In this document: positions 59,435 through 64,000 of the stretch, one piece after another
Position numbering within the stretch: the stretch's first letter is position 1
Layout: every line of letters starts with the position of its first letter
Source of the DNA: Maratus speciosus
Taxonomy: Eukaryota > Arthropoda > Arachnida > Araneae > Salticidae
Direction: 5' to 3'
NCBI GenBank assembly: GCA_963932465.1
Contig: OZ010791.1
Span: 622,115,800 to 622,179,799, forward strand
DNA: 64,000 nt
Translations under genes and position numbers: made by a program
Notes under the pieces: model-generated
What the model was told of the DNA's origin: nothing
What the model saw: only the letters and a program-made list of their open reading frames with translations
The model's database searches: none

Positions 59435-60764
59435 TTTTTTTGTTTTATTTAGTGTTTTCTTTACTGCAAATTTATATTTATCTCATATTTTTAATGTAGT
59501 TTGATCTCACCTGGGTAATTATGATTATGATCTTTTTTCTCACAAATGCCACTGTTAGGAAGTAAAGAAATTACTGTGACTTTATCAGGATATTTGTCAT
59601 CTTGTACGGTGATACAAGAAATCTAAATTTTGTTATTTGAAATTGTTGCATTTTCATTTGTATATTAATCTGTACACATTCAGCTGTTATGGTTTTATTA
59701 CAAGCACTGCCTTAATGTATAATTAAGCAATCTAGAGTTTTCATGAATTTAAGATGCACCAAATGAAAATGTAATATTGCATTTAAGAAACATGGTCATC
59801 AGTAAAAATTCTTTTGTGTGTAGGTGAATATTTAAGATAGAACAATTTTAAAATTCTTTGTTTACAGTTTTAAAGGTTTAGAAAATTTTCACTACTTGTT
59901 AATAAAGTCTGCATTTACCAGGGTTCTTCAAGAGTCAAATTGAAAACCGGGCAGTTTTAGCAGCAGAGAAATAGTGTCATACTGATATTTCTTCACATGA
60001 ATTGGCTGTCTGTATCTGATATTGATTCTAAAGTTGCAAATAGCAGTGATACAAATAATAGTGAAATTTTAAAATAAAATTAAAATGCTTTACTTTATAT
60101 ATATTTACATATTAACTTTCTGATAATGGGAATTTCAACCTGAAGCTTTCAATATGCAAAGATAAAATTATTTCAGAATGGACTATAATAATGAAATGCT
60201 GCTTTTTAAAATGAAACAAAAAAAATTAATAAAATTTGCTTTCATTTAATTAAAGGAAATAAAGTATTTGGAGCTATTATACTTTTAAGGTAGTTCTTCA
60301 TATCCATAAATGTCGACGGAATGTTTTGACTCATTTAAAATTAACAGAAATCAAAATGAGTTATTATTATTATTAAGCAAATGTTTTGGCATACCTTATA
60401 TAACGTGAAGTTTTTCGACGATTAACTAAAAATACACTTGCCGTGTAAGAAAACATACTCTCTTGTAGGATGTAAAATACATTTCTCTACTGAATATGTA
60501 ACATAAATCTGGATAACTGCATACCTTCTGTAGTTATTGCAAAATATTCTTATTGCTGTATATGTCTGAATCATTCAATTTGCCAAGGTTATATATGGCC
60601 AAAATATTAATATACTTATTTTGTTTCTGTTATAGAGATATTTGCACACACAAAAAAAAAAAAAAATGACAGTTAAACTTATACAATTATAGATTTCACA
60701 TTTAAAGCTTAGAAAATGTATTAAACATAAAAGCGATAATTTTTCAAGCTAGGGTTTTTTTAAC
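59435..60764. other. AT-rich region without recognised gene
   Basis: A hAT-like 'ccagggttcttcaagagtc' fragment near 59918 and an A-run at 60649-60665 are the only features noted. Confidence 0.35.
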
Positions 60765-60777
60765 ACGTTGACGGGCA

Positions 60778-60993
60778 CTTGCATCTATAGCCGTCAAAGC
60801 GAAGTTCACTTAATTTTAATTCCTAAATTGGCACTAGTATTTTAAAATTAAATTTTGCATTATTTAATGTACATGAAGTTAAGCTTTTACATAATTTCAT
60901 ATATTTTTTCATGTAAATCCTGGTGCCAATCAATCATTATGTCACATAGTGAACTTCGCTTTGACGGCTATAAATGCAAGTGCTATCCTTTTT
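60778..60993. repeat. ~215-bp hairpin element with ~36-bp arms
   Basis: Left arm 'cacttgcatctatagccgtc' + 'aaagcgaagttcac' is mirrored by 'gtgaacttcgctttgacggc' + 'tataaatgcaagtgc'. The interior is AT-rich. It joins directly to the loop sequence of the F3 palindrome fragment, whose left arm is missing. Confidence 0.7.
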
Positions 60994-61816
60994 CATACAT
61001 TTCATGTAGTTTGGACACAATGACGCAAATAAACCATTTACATAAATCTTACTCACAATTTTGAATAGCGTGACACAAAGGATAAATCAATTTATTGAAA
61101 TAAATACATTTCAATGCATAGTATAGATTCAATGAAAGTGATATATTTAACAGTAAATTGGAAAATTAAAAGTATTGTGTAGATGTAAAAAAATATTTTA
61201 ACCAAGTCAAAAATAATTTAAATTGAATTTTAAAACAAACCTTTTAAAGTCACATCAAGGCGTCACTTAAATTTTATATCATGTCTTTTAAAACTCATAT
61301 TTTGAATTTATGAGAGATGTAAATGATAAAGCAACAGCGAATAAAATTTTATGCAGCTTTTTATGTTGAACATAACTTTTGCACATGCGATTATAAATAA
61401 AACAAAAATAAAATGATGAAATAAATACAAATATATTTTTTAAGAAATAGCATAACGTCACTCAAAATTTGATATCAGTATTTTTAAGTTCCATATTTAA
61501 ACATTCTTAGAGCATAAGATAAAGTGCTGCGTCAGAAACTTTTAACCCGTCAAGGGTTTTTGCATTGATATCATTACTTTTTTGAGGTTAGTGATAAAAT
61601 GATTAAAAAAAAGATACTTATGGAATTTAATGCAGATTTAATTTTTACTATTTTATTACAATTTTCCTTATAGCAGTTTGTATATAAAAACAACTGGGTA
61701 AGTATAATCGCAGATCGCACAGAGGGTTTCATTTGATATTCCTTTAAAAACACGTTATCCTTAAATTAATAAATCCAAAATGTTAATTTATAATTATTAA
61801 ATCCTTACATAGATGG
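60985..61816 (+). repeat. F3: half foldback plus flank, duplicate of the F2 right side
   Basis: From 'atcctttttcatacatttca' to 'taaatccttacatagatggt' it matches F2: one arm and about 245 bp of unique right flank (56590-57079 equivalent). The loop segment at its start is in the opposite orientation relative to the flank, as if the palindrome had flipped its loop before duplication. The 69-codon frame at 60855 is not supported. Confidence 0.75.
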
Positions 61817-62200
61817 TTCACCAATAGTTCCAATTTTCATGGGGCAGGGAACGCACTCTTTTAAACAAGCCACCTTCCAATTGAAGTCATCAAAAACCAA
61901 GTTGAATAAGCCAGACCCCGTTGTGTTGTTTGACAAACAGCAGTCTCATGTTCCCTCCTTCCCCCCTTTTTCAAAATTTTTCAGACCAGTACCTAAGAAT
62001 GGAACCGAAATAATTTTTTATCTTCAGAACATACGATAAAAAAATAGTATGCAGTACTCATAAATTTACTTTAATGCTATATAGGGTGATTATTAAGTTA
62101 ATTATAACGTTTGGAATCTGTTGCATTGATGTCCGAAAGGTAGTTTCTGTGTTATGGAAGCTGGACCCATAAGGCGCCATAGAGGGGCGAAGCCCGCTAG
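61817..62200 (+). mobile_element. 3' end of a canonical Helitron
   Basis: Ends GGGGCGAAGCCCGCTAG followed by T, the classic short hairpin and CTAG terminus. The 5' boundary is unknown; the 66-codon frame at 61839 is not supported. Confidence 0.5.
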
Positions 62201-62406
62201 TGTCTATCATAATTATATCTGCCATGTAGACTAATTGCGATATTTAATTAAAATAGTCCCCCCCCCCTCCTCATCCCCGGAAATATAACAAATACAAAAT
62301 GTGTCTTTATAAACCTATCGTCAAATAGGTTTTTATTTCTTTTTCCCTAAAAAAAAAAAACATGATTTTTATATCCGTAACGTAAATAGCGGACGAAGCC
62401 CGCTAG
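62201..62406 (+). mobile_element. Second short Helitron unit in tandem
   Basis: Starts directly after the first terminus (TCTATCATAATTATATC) and ends AGCGGACGAAGCCCGCTAG at 62406, followed by TTCCTATCATAATATATA, which again resembles the start. Two hairpin-CTAG termini about 206 bp apart suggest head-to-tail Helitron copies. Confidence 0.45.
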
Positions 62407-62706
62407 TTCCTATCATAATATATATTTTTAATAATTTTATATAGTCTATAATAAAAATCAGACTTAAAATAGTCTAGTTCCATGAGTATTTGTAGTGTCA
62501 GTTACATGCTACGATTTTTGGATACCAGTATTTTAGAACGGGAAAATGTGACTTATTTTATCGGAGATATCTCATTAATTGAATAAGGTGATGCAAACTT
62601 TTTGAAAAAAAGGTGGCCAACAATCATGGCAGTTATCAGCTATGTGACTTTGTGCTAAAGTCCATTAATTTGATCTGCTTTAAAAAAATTACGGAAGATT
62701 AAATTA
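62407..62706. other. Spacer without recognised feature
   Basis: May be the start of a third Helitron unit; otherwise nothing seen. Confidence 0.3.
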
Positions 62707-62708
62707 TA

Positions 62709-63194
62709 GAAGAACCTGGATTAACAGAGCTTCGATTAATCGAGGTTTCTGTTAACCGAGCCGATAACAAAGTCTGATTTTTTTCCCCCTTTTGAATGAG
62801 CCTTAAAAATAACCACACTCTTTAGCTCACTGTCCGTGCTATACAGGCCCTTCTGCCCGCAAAAGCACTCAACTCCAAAGAAACATTGGACCCTGAGAAG
62901 TCAATAGCGAACAATGCTTTGTTTCCAGTGGCTGTGTGAACTTTCGTAAATTTTTCAATTTGCATTTTAAAATGTACTACTGGTAGTTGATTTTCTTTTT
63001 AAATTTGTTAAGCTGTGAAACAGAACTTTACATATATTTATTTTTATTATTTAAAAAACGTTCTATATATTTTTTTAAAAGAGATGTTAAATTCGCAAGC
63101 ACGGCGAGTTTTTACACACAGTTTCTATTAACCGAGATTTCCGATTCCGATTTACTAACAGTCCCAATTAGCTCGGATAATCGAGGCTGCTCTG
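62709..63194. mobile_element. Degenerate Tigger/pogo-type MITE
   Basis: Ends 'gaagaacctggattaacaga' and (reverse complement) 'cagagcagcctcgattatcc' are diverged inverted repeats with GATTAAYCGAG motifs, flanked by TA at 62707-62708 and 63195-63196. Repeated 'ttaaccgag' motifs occur inside both ends. No coding frame. Confidence 0.55.
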
Positions 63195-63639
63195 TATAAT
63201 TAAAAAATAAATGGCGATCTTACTGTCAACGGGTTTCCCCTTTTACTGAGGGATTTCAAGACCGAATCAGCTGATGTTAGTTGCTGTTTCCGTGCTTGAT
63301 TAAATAAGATTAGTTAAACATTTGAAAATTACCTAATATAAAGGGAACTAAGTCAACAGGGTCTTTGCTTTATGGTATTTTTTAACAACGCTATAAGAAA
63401 ATGATTTTAAATAAGAGATTTTAAATGTAACGTTTTAAATCTGACATAATTTTCACCAAACTTTCCTTTCTCTTTGTAACATTCAACTGAAAATATTTTT
63501 ATTATTAGAAAGATAATATTATTATTTGCGCTACCTTAAAATTGGCAACTATAGTTAAAAATATCATCTCGAAATTTGAAATAAATCTCTCATATAAATA
63601 TATTTTTTAATTTAAACTGTTTTGCAATATGTTTTGCAA

Positions 63640-64000
63640 ACTGTTTTGTCCACTTTGGCCAATATGACGTAATTTCCTCCATTTACGACTTTTAACACAT
63701 ATCAATGAATTTATTATTTAAAAAATTTCTTTTTCTTTTAATATTCACGTGTAAATATAATTTTTATGACGTAATTTTCAATGTTTTCCTGCTTTCAATG
63801 CGTAATCATTTAATTCTAATTTGAAAATAATTGATTATTTTATAATTTTCTTTCATTTTATGTAAGCATGTGTAAAAACAATTTTTATGACGTAATGTTT
63901 AATATTTTCCTGCTTTTAACACGTTATCATTTAATTCTAATTTAAAAGGATTTTTTTCTGTTAATAATAGTCACGTGTGAATACATTTTTAATTTAAAGG
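63640..64000 (+). repeat. ~110-120-bp tandem repeat with TGACGTAAT motifs, continuing past the window
   Basis: 'tatgacgtaat' occurs near 63664, 63767 and 63887, each followed by 'ttttcctgctttnaa' or similar, and 'cacgtgtraatayat' near 63747, 63866 and 63972. The repeat runs off the window end. Confidence 0.6.

Overview
This window looks like a transposon-dominated, intron-poor-in-view stretch of a eukaryotic (animal) nuclear genome. It is strongly AT-rich, has long homopolymers and microsatellites, tRNA-derived SINEs, many TIR transposons with TA or 8-bp target duplications, and no operons or prokaryotic gene packing. The mixture of Penelope-like, Helitron/Helentron, hAT, Tigger/pogo and Tc1/mariner elements fits an arthropod, perhaps a chelicerate, but the species call is only an inference. 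No complete host gene is visible. Two candidate host exons can be argued: a first exon at 26499-26615 and a terminal exon with a poly(A) signal at 59283-59434, both on the + strand.

Layout. 1-23572 is a pile of nested elements dominated by one family (called A here): a 5' hairpin beginning AGGTAGCTTTC, a (TA)n tract, an array of ~327-bp repeats carrying 'atggcggccattt', and a 3' end with the inverted copy GAAAGCTACCT, a GC hairpin and a T-run. Five copies or parts lie in both orientations. They are interrupted by a second family (B, ACTTTCTTCT ends), a third (C, AGGTGCGTTCG ends), a Naiad-like Penelope element with a 775-codon GIY-YIG + reverse transcriptase ORF, a 3.1-kb unclassified insertion holding a CG-rich MITE, and a 1.67-kb GC-rich insertion of unknown class flanked by a short duplication. 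Families A, B and C share one architecture that resembles Helentron/Helitron2 (HINE) elements: asymmetric terminal inverted repeats, a 5' hairpin, a minisatellite core, and insertion into T-runs.

23573-47865 is quieter, with the first candidate exon and isolated elements: a Tc1/mariner-type MITE (29786-30830), a 1.1-kb foldback palindrome (31543-32670), a diverged tandem array (33575-34990), a possible 4.6-kb element with CCCATATAGCAC ends (35046-39617), a hAT element with a perfect 8-bp duplication (41828-43152), a tRNA SINE (43403-43648), a Tigger-like element (45166-45957) and a foldback MITE (46642-47094).

47866-55684 is a Russian-doll structure: a Tigger element whose transposase is split by a 6-kb hAT element (perfect TTCCTTGC duplication), which itself holds two tandem family-B elements and a dead Tc1 transposon. 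55697-64000 holds a second 1.1-kb foldback, a nearby partial duplicate of it with its flank (60985-61816), the candidate terminal exon, canonical Helitron 3' ends, a Tigger MITE, and a tandem repeat running off the window end.

The only long uninterrupted coding sequence is the Penelope-like ORF. The most interesting theme is the modular Helentron-like system: conserved end structures with interchangeable minisatellite cores that repeatedly insert into each other's T-runs.
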